Source: Heterodera schachtii
Lineage: Eukaryota; Nematoda; Chromadorea; Rhabditida; Heteroderidae
Reading direction: 5' to 3'
Assembly (NCBI GenBank): GCA_023374025.1
Contig: SIJG01000006.1
Span: 420,087 to 484,086 of the forward strand
Length of the DNA stretch: 64,000 nucleotides
The notes under the pieces were generated by a model. The model made no database searches. It saw only the letters and a list, made by a program, of their open reading frames with translations, and was not told the DNA's origin. Shown piece after piece: positions 12,469 through 22,640 of this stretch. Every line of letters starts with the position of its first letter. Position 1 is the first letter of the stretch. The position numbers were made by a program, and so were the translations under genes.

Positions 12469-12640
12469 ATGAAATTATTATTATTATTATTATTTTGTTT
12501 GATTTTAATTGCCCTAATTATCCCAATGAATCAGAACACAAAAAACTGCAAGGAGAAAAATGGGAAGAAAAAGAAGAACACATTTTTTATAAAATAAAGG
12601 AAAAAACTGCAGCCTCCTTATCTGAAAAAAAAATATATGA
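12469..12640 (+). pseudogene. HTH-repeat family, copy 4b (5' fragment)
   Basis: ATG at 12469 followed by a run of Leu codons (a TTA microsatellite) and the CLILIALII signal core. The frame then shifts, and GEKWEEKEE reads on from about 12553. The KSFDEIF part is deleted. The fragment ends at about 12640 where the dispersed 12.64-12.85 kb repeat begins. Confidence 0.6.
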
Positions 12641-12850
12641 ATTTTATTTGAAAAGGGGGGCCGACCATCGACATTATTACCGAATTTATTATTTTTTTTT
12701 TGAATTTTTAGTGCATTTTAGTCGAATTTTAAATTTTTTAGCATAATTGTTAAACAATCTAAGAAGTGAAATCCCATTGAATTTGCCCAATTTTGAACTG
12801 TCCTCCTTCATTTTGGTACGCCCATTGCTGATGGAGTTGACCATTAGTCA
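12640..12850. repeat. Dispersed repeat (GGGGCCGACCATCGAC type)
   Basis: The sequence ATTTGAAAAGGGGGGCCGACC, split as ATTTGAAAAGGGG and GGCCGACCATCGACATTATTA, plus TTTTTAGTGCATTTTAGTCG, recurs at 10150-10270 and 26885-27030. In two of the three places it directly follows an HTH gene fragment. A tail at 12790-12845 (TCCTCCTTCATTTTGGTACG) is echoed at 11310-11350. Confidence 0.5.
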
Positions 12851-12934
12851 GTCAAATTTTCATATTATTTATAAGTTTTTTCAGCGATTCTTTGCGGAAT
12901 TTTTTAAAGTTACTTTTAGGTTCTAAAAAAGCCC

Positions 12935-13058
12935 AAAAATATGTGTTAAAATGGGAAAATTGATGCCAAAAAGTTCCGAATTTAGGGTGTGCAAAATCAA
13001 AAATGTTCTTCAAAAAATAATAATTATTATGCCAAATCATTAATGAATACATAATTTT
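12935..13058. repeat. Dispersed repeat shared with 37.55-37.70 kb
   Basis: About 150 bases, including AAAATGGGAAAATTGATGCC, AAAAGTTCCGAATTTAGGG and TTATTATGCCAAAT, are near-identical to 37555-37705 in the same orientation. It continues slightly into the end of copy 5. No gene. Confidence 0.5.
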
Positions 13059-13226
13059 TTAAAGCAAAAAATTCTCGTCAAGAAAATAAATCCATTTTAA
13101 AATGCTATTTAGACTAATTTTCAATGTTTTTGCAATTTCCCTTTCACTCTTTTCTGGGTTTTGTCTTTTTATTTGCCAATAAATTTTCATTTTTTCCTTT
13201 TTTTCTTTCTTCGATATTCTTTTACT

Positions 13227-14223
13227 TAGGGTTCGAGCCCCGTGGGGCGGGGGTGGCTTTTCGCGGGGGCGGGGGTTGGCGGGGGTCATAGTCGCGGGGG
13301 CGGGGACGGGGGCACGATAATTCGGCCCCCGCGGGGGCGGGGGCGGGGGTTTGCTTTGAATTAGCTCCAAAAAATCTCAAAAAAAAATTATTTTTTATGA
13401 ATGATTTCTTTGGCTCCACATTCCTTTATTCGTTGATAGCCTTGATTCTATTTATTTTGACATAAATTGCACAGATTTTGACTAAAAATAACCAAATTTA
13501 GGGATTTTTAGGTTATTTTTTAAGAAAAAAAGGTTTTTTTGGGGGCTGGCGTGCCGATAGGGGCGACCAAAAAAATTAAGATTTTTCTATAAATTTTCGT
13601 TTTTTAACTTTATTAAATTATCATGATTTACTCAAGGAAATTAAAACTCAGATTTTTAAAAATTTTCCGGCACATTTTTCCAAAAAACTTGATGAATGTG
13701 CGAGGAAAGAGGTCCGGCAGTGCCGATAGGCGCCGCCGGGAAAATTTTAAGAATTTTTAATTAGAACTTTCCAAAATTTATGAAAATAAGGCATTACCCC
13801 CAAATCAGAACATTTCTTAGAAATAAAGAACATAAAGAAACCCTGTATTAATCAGAAAAAAAATAAAATCAAAAAAAAAACGACAACCGGTGTCGAACTA
13901 ATAACAAAAACTATTGTTAATGTTGAAGCACTAACCACTAGACCACAAATATTGTGTAAAAATATAAGCAAATTTACTTTATTTCATAAAAATTTGTAAA
14001 ATAAGGTTAAAAAAATTCAAAATTGTATAAATTTTGCCTTTAATTCCATGAATATGCCATTCTTAGGGGTGTATTTTTCACCCCCGCGCCCCCGCGGGGG
14101 TGAAGGTCGCGGGGGCGGGGGTTGCGGGGGTCTGAGTCGCGGGGGCGGGGACGGGGGTGAGGCCAAAAAACCTGTCCCGCCCCCGGCGGGGGCGGGGGTG
14201 ACGGGGGCGGGGCTCGAACCCTA
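13227..14223 (-). mobile_element. hAT-like non-autonomous element A, GC-rich ends
   Basis: The 16-base terminal inverted repeats TAGGGTTCGAGCCCCG / CGGGGCTCGAACCCTA are perfect and flanked by the perfect 8-base target duplication CTTTTACT (13219-13226 and 14224-14231). About 120 bases inside each end are runs of CCCCCGCCCC-type sequence. Eight-base duplications are the hallmark of the hAT superfamily. No transposase frame. Inside are a tRNA-like segment (13881-13957) and two copies of the GC hairpin module (13541-13568 and 13711-13740). The element at 17856-18835 is the same family in the opposite direction. Confidence 0.85.
13881..13957 (-). repeat. tRNA-like segment inside element A
   Basis: The reverse strand reads GTGGTCTAGTGGTTAGTGC (A-box-like) and, about 30 bases on, AGTTCGACACCGG (B-box-like). 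Stem pairing is weak and the middle is A+T-rich, so it looks like a tRNA-derived relic. The sister element at 17.9-18.8 kb has a corresponding segment in the same relative direction. Confidence 0.5.
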
Positions 14224-14646
14224 CTTTTACTCATTCCAAATTGTTTCTTCCATTTCTCAATTATTCCTTGGCTAACTCCAATTTTCTTATAAATTTCGGC
14301 ATAATTTTGCTCCATTCTTTTGTTGAATATTTTCTTTTTTGCTTAAATTTGTTTTTCATTTCAGTAAATTTTTGTACAATTTCATATTTTTCTTCATCAC
14401 TTTTTGATTTGTGACAGTTCTTTTTTTGGAGACCAAATTTTTTGGTCCATTTTTGAATTAATTTTATTCCATTCTTTTTTTGAATATTTTCTTTCTTTTT
14501 GCTTTATTTTCTCTTTTATTTTAAAATATTTTCTTATTATTTCCCGTTTCTTCTGTTCATTTTGTTCTTTTTCTTCCCATTTTTCTCCAAAAAATGAATT
14601 TTTGGAAAGTTTGCGATCAATGTTTTCATGAAAATTCAATTGTCTT

Positions 14647-15329
14647 CTAAGAGTGAATAGTTTCTTCTCCAAATTTGGCTTTCCATCTGCGAATGTTCTG
14701 TGCCGAAGTATTTATCATTTTGGCAATTTCTTTGTCACTCATTTTTGAATTTTCCGTTTTTATTTTCCAATAAATTTTCATTTTTTCCTTTTTTTCTTTC
14801 TCCGTTATAAATCTACTCATTCCTAATTGTTTCTTCCATCTCTTAATTATGAAATGGCCAACTCCAATTTTCTTACAAATTTCGGCATAATTTTGTTGCA
14901 TTCTTTGCTTGAATATTTTCTTTTTTGTTTAAATTCATTTGACATTCCAATGAATGTTTGTACAATTTCTATTTTTTCTTCATCAGTTTTTAATTTTGAC
15001 TCATTAAAGTTTTGATGAAGTTCTAATTCATTAATCCATTCATAAATTTTCTTTCGATTTGTCCCCAAGCTTTTCGCTATTTTTGAATTAATTTTGTCCC
15101 ATACTTTTGCTGAATATTTTCTTCCTTTTTGCTTTATTTTTTCTTTTATTTTATAAAATTCTTCAATTATTTTTCTTTTTTCTTCCAATATTTCTTCTTC
15201 CTTTTCTTCCCATTTTTCTCCAAATATTTCATCAAATGACTTTTGTTGTAGTTTTTTATCTTCTGATTCATTTGTAGTAATTAGGGCAATTAGAATTAAA
15301 ATTAAACAGAATAATAGTAATATTTGCAT
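14647..15329 (-). pseudogene. HTH-repeat secreted family, copy 6 (single frameshift)
   Basis: It starts MQILLLFCLILILIALITT with a good signal peptide, then KSFDEIFGEKWEEKEEE, unit 1 (KIAKSLGTNRKKIYEW) and the start of unit 2. At about 14900 one base appears lost in the KEW codon context, shifting KECNKIMPKF out of frame. The correct frame resumes as AEICKKIGVGHFIIKRWKK and unit 3 EIAKMINTSAQNIRRWKAKFG. All three units are otherwise intact. A one-base sequencing or assembly error would make this a full gene of about 227 residues. Confidence 0.8.
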
Positions 15330-16360
15330 TTTTCCAGTATTATATTCCAATATGAATTTATATAATTTTTTTCTTAAATAAAATCCAAATAATTCATTTT
15401 AGTCGATTAAGAGCCTTTTTATTCACATAAAAAAAACCACAACTCTCTACTGAGTTTCCGAATAAAAATCCAATTATTAGAAAAATAAGCAGATTTTCTT
15501 CCCTACTGATCACATTTATTCAAAAGAAAATTAATTTATTAATAATTAAATTTTTCTACTCTTCTTATGACAAAAGGAAAAATTAAATTAGTTTTTTTTT
15601 GAAATTGATGAGTAAAGGTCGGAAGTGAGTGATTAGAAAATTGCAAAAATTATCAAAATTAAGCAAAACGCATTTTAAAATAGAATAAATAATTTTTAGA
15701 AATAAATTTTAAGAAAAAAAAAGAATAATTTTAAGGTCCTTAAAGCAGAAAAACACGTAAGTTTGGTTTTATTTGATAAAAAAAAATCAAATTCATTTTA
15801 TTATTTAAAACAATTTATTTCTAATAAATATATTTAACTAAAATATAATATAAATGTAAAATTTTTTTGAGCCTTTTAATTTGAGCATATTTCTGTTTAT
15901 TCACAATTAATGAAGAATTATAATTGAAAATTAAGAAATTTTTTAGCTATAAATTATTTATTAAATGAAAAAAAATAGGACAAACGTGAAAAATCAGGAC
16001 ACACAAAACCAGTTTTATTCGCTTTTAATGGTAATTTTGTGGAATTTCGGAAAAATTTAGTGAAATTTTTATAGGAATTAGTGAGTTATTTAGGTCTTGG
16101 AGGTGTTAGGTCGAATCGAAAATGGTCTTAGTAACAATAAAAATATTAATTAAGTTTAATAATTTTAAAGTAATATTTTTTAAAATTTAATATTAATAAT
16201 AATTTTCAAAATTTTTGCAATTACAATAATATAATTTAGTACAAATTTTTTTAATATTTTTTCTTAAATATTCTGCTTTGAATATTTGGGCCTTAGGCAA
16301 GGCAAGATTAAAATATAATTGCAAAAGCTAATAAATTATTGTTTTTTTTCTTAAATTATT
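15330..16360. other. 5' flank of copy 6 and further A+T-rich spacer
   Basis: 15330-15700 carries the shared family upstream block (TTTTTATTCACATAAAAAAAA, CTACTGATCACATTTATTC, GTCGGAAGTGAGTGATTAG). 15700-15950 repeats words found at 11770-11960 (CCTTAAAGCAGAAAA). The rest is plain A+T-rich DNA. Confidence 0.45.
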
Positions 16361-16366
16361 AAGCTT

Positions 16367-16388
16367 ATCAAACTTGGGTAATTAAACC
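16367..16388 (-). other. SL1-like spliced-leader sequence
   Basis: The reverse strand reads GGTTTAATTACCCAAGTTTG followed by AT, matching 21 of the 22 bases of the nematode SL1 leader; only the last base differs. In a normal SL RNA gene the leader is followed by GT and a structured intron with an Sm site. Here AAGCTTAATA follows and I see no Sm-site/hairpin arrangement, so a working SL RNA gene is doubtful. It may be a relic SL RNA gene or a retrocopy of a trans-spliced transcript. Confidence 0.5.
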
Positions 16389-16674
16389 GTTGATTATTTT
16401 AATGAATTTTTAGATGATTATTTTACCCAAAAAGCGATCAGAAATTCTCAAAATATTTAAATGTAGTTAATTCCAATCATAGAAGCATGTTTTCCCCATT
16501 ATTTTAATGAATTAATATTGAAGAATTTATACACAAAAAATATTATTATTTTTATTTAAAATTATGTTGGATTTTCTTAATTTTTTAATCTGTAAAATTG
16601 CGATTTTTTACTTTTATAATAAATACCAAAATTTTGTTTGAGAAAAAAAATATAAATTTGTTTTAGAGAAATTG

Positions 16675-16770
16675 TTAAAATGAAATTATTGCCAAAAGAA
16701 TTTTTAATTATATTTTTAATCACAAAAATTGAACAATTGGAAAATAAGGAAGACTATTAAAAAAAAGGTA
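16675..16770 (+). pseudogene. HTH family 5' fragment
   Basis: ATG at about 16680 followed by KLLPKEFLIIFLITKIEQLEN, split as KLLPKEFLIIFLITK and IEQLEN, a signal-peptide start like the 37 kb copy, with a stop after a few more codons. The rest of the gene is absent; unrelated sequence follows (AACGGCAGAAGACGGGCGAC). Confidence 0.5.
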
Positions 16771-17150
16771 ACGGCAGAAGACGGGCGACAAGGCATTTTT
16801 GCCCAATTGTGGTGCCAATTTGTAGTAAAAATTGGCACAATTCGCCAAATTTTCCAGCGAACGCCAAAAGACGAAAAAAATGGAATGAACAAAAATTTTT
16901 ACAATGTTTTTTTCATTTTTAAAAAACACTTACACATGTAAATCTTCTTTTTTAATTTATTTATTTTTAATTTTTGTTTTTGATTCTTAATTTTTTTTCA
17001 CGAAAATAATTATAAAATTTGATCAGAAAAAAAATTTTTAAATTTTAACGCGCCTCCTAATTTACATTTTTCTCATCGTTTTGGTCGTTTTAAACCGATT
17101 CCGACCCTTTTTGATAGGGTAGGCTTTTTTGAGGCGTTGTCTGATAAGGG

Positions 17151-17738
17151 CAGGGGTGCGATCGAAAATTTTTCAAAATCAGAACATCGGACTCAAAAAA
17201 TCAGATTTTGGGGTCAAAAATCAGAACATTTTGCAAAATTGCTTCTAATCAGTTATTTTATAATTTTTCAATCAAAAATGTATTAAAAATTATATTTTCG
17301 CCTCCGATTATCATCTTTAAAAATTTTGGTGAGGTTTAGCAAATCGAAAAATTCAGTGCACTCGGGATGAAAAAATCAGACTTTTAAGAATTCTTTGCGG
17401 CAGATTTTTCCAAAACTTTTGGGAAATTGGCGAGGGGTGATGGTCCGGCGGTGCCAATAGGCGCCGCCGGGAAAAATTTGCGATTTTTAATTCGATTTGT
17501 TAACAGATATTTGTCAAAAAATGACCAAATTTTGCCACAAATCTTATATTTTCTAGACAAAAAGTGACATTATGCCACAAAATTTCAAAAATATGAGTTT
17601 ATCTAAGAAATCAGAACAAATTTTGGTCTCTACCCCAAAATCAGAACAAATCTGACAAATCAGAACATTTTTATTTTATCAGATTTGGACCCTCCAAATC
17701 AGAACATTTCTGATAAATCAGAACAGATCGCACCCCTG
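17151..17738. mobile_element. hAT-like non-autonomous element D
   Basis: The 13-base terminal repeats CAGGGGTGCGATC / GATCGCACCCCTG are flanked by a perfect 8-base duplication GATAAGGG (17143-17150 and 17739-17746). The word AAATCAGAACA is repeated many times near both ends, as expected of transposase-binding subterminal repeats. The GC hairpin module is at 17442-17471. No transposase. It is inserted in a sequence (GAGGCGTTGTCTGATAAGGG) resembling the exon junction of the Gln-rich fragment near 31100. Confidence 0.85.
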
Positions 17739-17855
17739 GATAAGGGCGAAAGTCTATTTTTTAGAAAATTAATCCCTCAAAATTTTTACTAAAATACTCA
17801 GAGCGTACCAGTTTAAATTGCCAAAAAATATAAATGATTAGCTAATCATTAAAAG

Positions 17856-18835
17856 TAGGGTTCGAGCCCCGCCCCCGTCACCCCCGCCCCCGCCGGGGGC
17901 GGGACAAGTTTTTTGGCCTCACCCCCGCCCCCGCCCCCGCGACTCAGACCCCCGCAACCCCCGCCCCCGTGACCTTCACCCCCGCGGGGGCGCGGGGGTG
18001 AAAAATACACCCCTAAGAATGGCATATTCATGGGATATAAAGCAAAAAATATATACAATTTTGAATTTTTTTAACCATCTTTGACAAATTTTATGAAATA
18101 AAGTAAATTTTGCTTTTAATTTCCAATAAATTTGTGGGTTGGTGGATAGTGTTTCAACACTAACAGTACTTTTGTCATGAGTTCGACTCCGGCTAACGTT
18201 TTTTCCTTTAATTTATTTATTTTTCTGATTAATACAGGATTTCTTTATGTTAACAAATTGCATTCAAATTTTCAAAAAAATTTTCCCGGCGGCGCCTATC
18301 GGCACCGCCGGACCTCTCCCCTCGCACATTCATCAAGTTTTTTTTTGGAAAAATGTGCCGCAAGAAAAAAAAATTTAAAAAATCTGAGTTCCAATTTTCC
18401 TTGAGTAAATCATGATAATTTAATACAGTTAAAAAACGAAAATTTATTGGAAAAATTAAATTTTTTGGTGAATATCTGTTAGAAATAAATTTAAAATTCG
18501 CTTCTATCGGCACGCCGGCCCTCAAAAAAAACTTTTTTTTTTCTTAAAAAATTACCCAAAAATCCCTAAATTTGATTATTTTAAAAAAAATCTGTGCAAT
18601 TTATGTCAAAATAAATAGTATCGAGGCGATCAACGAATAAAGGAATGTGGAGCCAAAGAAATCATTCATAAAAAAAAATTTTTGTGAGATTTTTGGAGCT
18701 AATTCAAAGCAAACCCCCGCCCCCGCCTCCGCGGGGGCGGAATTATCGTGCCCCCGCCACCGCCCCCGCGACTCTGACCCCCGCCAACCCCCGCCCCCGC
18801 GAAAAGCCACCCCCGCCCACGGGGCTCGAACCCTA
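17856..18835 (+). mobile_element. hAT-like non-autonomous element B, GC-rich ends
   Basis: Ends TAGGGTTCGAGCCCCG / CGGGGCTCGAACCCTA are identical to element A, and the perfect 8-base duplication ATTAAAAG (17848-17855, 18836-18843) fits the hAT nTnnnnAn pattern. Relative to A it is inverted. It contains the GC-rich arms, a tRNA-like segment, the hairpin module at 18284-18313 and a weaker copy at 18501-18522. It is inserted just upstream of an HTH-gene unit 3 remnant (copy 7). Confidence 0.85.
18133..18200 (+). repeat. tRNA-like segment inside element B
   Basis: TGGGTTGGTGGATAGTG resembles a weak A-box region. GAGTTCGACTCCGGC about 35 bases later is a good B box with a near T-arm. It corresponds in position and direction to the segment in element A. 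Not a functional tRNA: no clear acceptor or anticodon stem. Confidence 0.45.
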
Positions 18836-18843
18836 ATTAAAAG

Positions 18844-19281
18844 AAAATGAAAATTTATTGGAAAATAAAGCGAGAAAATTCAAAAATAAGTGAACGGGAT
18901 ATTCAGGGTAGCAGATCTGAGACTTTATCCAAAAGTTTTTTGGAAAAAGCGCCGCAAAAAAAATCAACAAAAAAAAAAAAATTTTTTTTCCACTTCTATT
19001 TTCATGCTCAGAATTTCACAAAATACTTAGTTCTAACAAAAATTGCTCAAATGATCATGGATAATCAGAAATATAACATTTGAACATTTTAAACGTGATT
19101 TTGAATAAATTTGTAAAAATGAGGCTTTTTGACCCAAAATGAGGTGTTTTTGCATGCCAAATGAGTCTTTTGAAAATTTTAATTTGGCTACCCTGGGGAT
19201 ATTGCTAAAAAGATGAAAATTGCTAGAATTAGCCTTTCAAAATGGAAGAAACAATTTGGGGACGAAATGAAGGAGGAATGA
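18844..19281 (+). pseudogene. HTH-repeat family, copy 7 (unit 3 only, split)
   Basis: Only unit 3 remains: MKIYWKIKRENSKISERDI (18847-18903), interrupted by a 292-base hAT-like element, then resuming at 19196 as DIAKKMKIARISLSKWKKQFG and GDEMKEE with a stop at 19279-19281. No earlier units lie to the left because element B abuts. It is one of two plus-strand copies whose C terminus is GDE/GNEME rather than GEEN. Confidence 0.75.
18904..19195. mobile_element. Small hAT-like element C
   Basis: Terminal repeats CAGGGTAGC / GCTACCCTG with a perfect 8-base duplication GGGATATT (18896-18903, 19196-19203). Subterminal words AAATGAGG and AAATGAGTC are visible near the right end. It keeps the flank of the hairpin module (AAAAGTTTTTTGGAAAAAGC then GCCGC) but has lost the hairpin itself. 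It lies within the unit 3 codons of copy 7. Confidence 0.8.
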
Positions 19282-20095
19282 ATCGTCAACTTTTGTGTTC
19301 ATTGCTCACATTTTTTGATTTTAAAATTATTTATCCCAATACTGATTTGGCATATGTTCCTTTTTGGATAAAATTTTACGCTTTTACATTGTTTGAAAAT
19401 TAAAGAATTAACGAAAAATGAACAAAATTAACTTATTAAATAATTGAATTTTATTTTCCCGTTGGATTTGTCGGAGAGCATTAGAGTGGAATAGTGGCAA
19501 TGAAAGAAATTAGGTGCGTTTCAGAGCACTTTCTAGAAAAATATTTAGAAATTAATTTTGCAAAAAAATAAAATAACGAAAGACTCAAAATTTCGAAAAA
19601 AAACTTTTTAAAACCAATAAGCGTTGAAATATTTTCAGGATATGTGGTGAAAAAGTTTAAAATAGGTTAATTCTCTTTCTAATATAATTTAGTGAAAATT
19701 TAATCCAAAATAATTACCCAAAAAAAGTGATCAAAAATTCTGCAAATATTTTAAAGGCACTAAAAAGCAAGGACCTGCTAATCCTAGAAGCTCCCATAAT
19801 TTTCCGCAAATAATATCTTAAAAACAATTTGGATCTTTAGCACACGCAAATTTTGACTTTTTCTAGACAAAAGCAATCGAATGATGATTTTTATTGAGAA
19901 CAGCTCAATTTTATCCCTAAATTTAAAAAATTTAATTCCTATTTTTTAAAACGACTAAAAATTCAAAAGGAACCAAAAACAAAATTTTTTTCGCTAATTT
20001 AAAATATACAAAAATATGCAACAAATCAATTCAAATAAAATTTATCAATCAATGAAATTTTTTTAAAAATTTGCTAGCAATGTTTTCATAAAAAT
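19282..20095. other. Intergenic repeats 3' of copy 8
   Basis: No gene. 19600-19650 has CAATAAGCGTTGAAATATTT, shared with about 32510-32535 and 59815-59840. 19690-20095 is the family's 3' flank, with landmarks AAAAAGTGATCAAAAATTCT, CTAATCCTAGAAGC, the CAATCGAATGATGA word and TGCAACAAATCAATTCAAAT. The same block follows most minus-strand copies. Confidence 0.5.
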
Positions 20096-20769
20096 TCAAT
20101 TGCCTTCTAAAATTGGAAATTTTCTTCTCCAAATGTTCAGTGCCGAAGTGTTTATCATTTCAGCAATTTTCTGATCACTAATTTTTGGATTTTCTCTTTT
20201 TATTTGCCCATACATTTTCATTTTTTCCGTTTTTTCTTTCACCGTTATTCTTTTACAGCGAATTTCAAATTGTTTCTTCCATTTCTTAATTATTCTTTGG
20301 CTAACTCCAATTTTCTTACAAATTTCGACATAATTTTTATTCCATTCTTTTGTTGAATATTTTCTTTTTTGCTTAAATTTGTTTTTCATTTCAGTAAATT
20401 GTTGCACAATTTCCCATTTTTGTTCATCACTTTTTGATTTGTGACAGTTCATTTTTTGGAGACCAAATTTTTTGGTCCATTTTTGAATATATGTTTTATT
20501 TGTCCCCAATTTTTTCGCTATTTTCGAATTAATTTTATTCCATTCTTTTGCTGAATATTTTCTTTCTTTTTGCTTTATTTTTTCTTTTATTTTATAATAT
20601 TTTCTTATTATTTCCCTTTTCTTCTGTTCATTTTGCATTTTTTGTTCTCCCATTTTTCTCCAAATATTTCATCAAATGACTTTTGTTGTAGTTTTTTAAC
20701 TTCTGATTCAATTGGACTAATTAGGGCAATTAAAATTAAAATCAAACAGAATAACAATAATAATTTCAT
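20096..20769 (-). pseudogene. HTH-repeat secreted family, copy 8
   Basis: The start MKLLLLFCLILILIALISPI gives a signal peptide, then SFDEIFGEKWE. A small deletion right after (about 20650) shifts the frame, so the remainder reads from MGEQKMQNEQKK. Units 1 (KIAKKLGTNKTYIQKWTKKFG), 2 (VEICKKIGVSQRIIKKWKKQF) and 3 (KIAEMINTSALNIWRRKF) then follow unbroken to the stop at 20096. The C-terminal GEE is replaced by a shortened end (RKFPILEGN). One lesion separates it from a full reading frame. Confidence 0.8.
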
Positions 20770-21291
20770 TTTTACGAATTTTTTCCCAAATATAATTTTA
20801 TTTAATATTTAATAACAAAATTATTAATATTAGTCGATTAAAGATTCACATGACAAAATCATAACTCTCTATTGATCACCGGCAAAAAATTGATTTGAAA
20901 AAAGAAAAAATAATAATATGTATATTCTTCCCTATTTACCATTTATTTAAAAGAATTTTTTTTTTTTATTAAATAATTATTTTTTTCTATTTTATTGATT
21001 AAAAATGAAAAATAATTTTTTTATTTTTGTGGAAAATATGTAAAATGAACATCCGAAAGTGAGTGATTAAAAAATTGCAAATGATGAAAATTAATGCTCC
21101 AAGCATTCTGCCCATCCCCCTATAGAAATTTAGTTTTAAAAAAAGCAAAGGTTATATAAGCAAACGGATTAACTACCATTAGAGAATTGTTATTTTTTCA
21201 TGTGAATAAAAAGACTCTTAATTGATTGGAATTAATAATTTTGTTATTTAAATAAATATTAATAATTTATTTTTGAGAAAAAATCGTAAAA
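20770..21291. promoter_or_regulatory. Divergent, palindromic 5' region between copies 8 and 9
   Basis: Copy 8 (minus) and copy 9 (plus) start 522 bases apart and share this region head to head. The near-gene words occur in inverted order at both ends (TAATATTAGTCGATTAAAG... beside copy 8, CTCTTAATTGATTGGAATTA beside copy 9, each next to TTCACATG/CATGTGAA). The middle holds the GAAAGTGAGTGATTAAAAAA block and GCATTCTGCCCATCCCCC. It may be a bidirectional promoter or an inverted duplication junction. Confidence 0.5.
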
Positions 21292-21987
21292 ATGAAATTA
21301 TTATTGTTATTATTCTGTTTGATTTTATTTATAATTGTCCTAATTAGTCCAATTGAATTAAAAGGGACAAAACTACAACAAAAATCATTTGATGAAATAT
21401 TTGGCGAAAAATGTGAAGAAAAAGCGTAAATTGAACAGAAGAAACGGGAAATCATTAGAAAATATTATAAAATAAAAGAGAAAATTAAGTAAAAAGGAAG
21501 AAAATATTCAAAAAAAGAATGGAGTAAAATTAATACGAAAATAGCGAAAAGTTTGGGGACAAATAATACTTATATGAAAAATGGATTAAAGAATTTGGTC
21601 TCCAAAAACAAATACAGAAAAGCCATAAATTGAAAACTGATGAACAAAAAATTGAAATTGTGCAAAAAATTTATTTCGGTGACCAAAGAATATAAGCAAA
21701 AAAGAAAATACTCGCACAATGAAGGGCGTCAAAATTATGCCGAAATTTGCAAGAAAATTGGAGTTAGCAGTTCAGCAATTGAAAAATGGAAGAAAAAATT
21801 TGGGATTCGCAGTAAATTAACAAAGAATGAAAAATTGGAAAAAATGAAAAATTATTGGAAAATAAAAAAAGAAAATCCAAAAATAAGTGAAAAAGAAATT
21901 GCAAAAATTTTGAAAATTGATAGAACGACCATTTTTAAATGGAAGAAACAATTTGGGAACGAAATGGAGAGGATTGAAATCATTTGA
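21292..21987 (+). pseudogene. HTH-repeat secreted family, copy 9
   Basis: Plus strand, start MKLLLLLFCLILFIIVLISP, then KSFDEIFGEKCEEKA followed by a stop (about 21427) and another stop in the IKEKIK region (about 21490). Unit 1 is present but shifts frame at KNGLKNLV. From 21640 the frame is clean through unit 2 (AEICKKIGVSSSAIEKWKKKFG) and unit 3 (EIAKILKIDRTTIFKWKKQFG), ending NEMERIEII. Unit 3 is distinctive (KIDRTTIF instead of NTSAQNIR). Confidence 0.8.
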
Positions 21988-22227
21988 TATTACTTCATAT
22001 TTTTCAAAATCGTATAAATTTAAAATTGCTGAAAATTAAATAACTGGCGAAAATCCCCAAACAATCCCTCATTCAAAACCCATTTTTTCCAGCGAACCGA
22101 AAATTTTCTTAGAATTTGATAAAATTCATAAAAATGGGTACTTAATTATTGGACAGATTCTATTAATAAATCTGGCAAAATTTCATGTCACCGTCCCAAT
22201 TCTGGCTTCTCACAAGTCACAAACAGA

Positions 22228-22640
22228 ATAATAACAGTAATAATTTCATTTTTACGAGTTTTTTCCAAAATATAATTTTATTTAATATTTATTCAAATAA
22301 CGAAATTATTAATATTAGTCGATTAAAGAGTCTTTTATTCACATGAAAAAATCACAACTCTCTTCTGGTCTCCGGTAAAAATTGATTTGAAAAAAGGAAA
22401 AAGATGATTATATTCTTTCCAACTGACCATTTATTTAAAAGAATTTTTTTTTTATTAAATAATTTATTTTTTTCTATTTATTGATTAAAAAGAAAAATAA
22501 TTAATTTTTTTTTTTGGAAACTATGTAAAATGAAAATCCGAAAGTGAGTGATTAAAAAATTGCAAATGATGAAAATTAATGCTTCAAGCATTCTGCCCAT
22601 CCCCCTATAGAAATTTAGTTTTAAAAAAAGTCAATCCTTT
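22228..22640 (-). pseudogene. Orphan 5' end: family promoter block with only the first codons
   Basis: The complete upstream block (TTCACATGAAAAAATCACAA, GAAAGTGAGTGATTAAAAAA, CATTCTGCCCATCCCCCTAT) leads to an ATG at 22250 and only about eight signal-peptide codons (MKLLLLLF-like). The sequence then switches to unrelated DNA (CTTCTCACAAGTCACAAAC). It is a truncated gene start that could still be transcribed into neighbouring DNA. Confidence 0.6.

Larger units (their letters stand above)
13059..14600 (-). pseudogene. HTH-repeat family, copy 5, split by a hAT-like insertion
   Basis: The 5' part (14224-14600) starts at GEKWEEKEQNEQKK with no signal peptide, because its 5' end is fused to the 3' flank of copy 6. 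It is also broken at NSKMDQKIWSPKK by a deletion in unit 1. Unit 2 runs to KKQFGMSK. A 997-base element then interrupts. Coding resumes at 13218 with the unit 3 segment MKIYWQIKRQNPEKSEREIAKTLKIS, split as MKIYWQIKRQNPEKS and EREIAKTLKIS, and ends with an unusual tail (KWIYFLDENFLL). The duplicated target CTTTTACT on both sides fixes the insertion point. Confidence 0.85.

Noticed and set aside
16367..16388. Functional SL RNA gene
   Set aside because: The splice donor after the leader and a recognisable Sm site are missing, so only SL1 similarity is claimed.
13059..18850. Pro/Arg/Gly-rich open frames in the CCCCCGCC stretches
   Set aside because: They lie in the GC-rich ends of hAT-like elements A and B and run across element boundaries into gene remnants.
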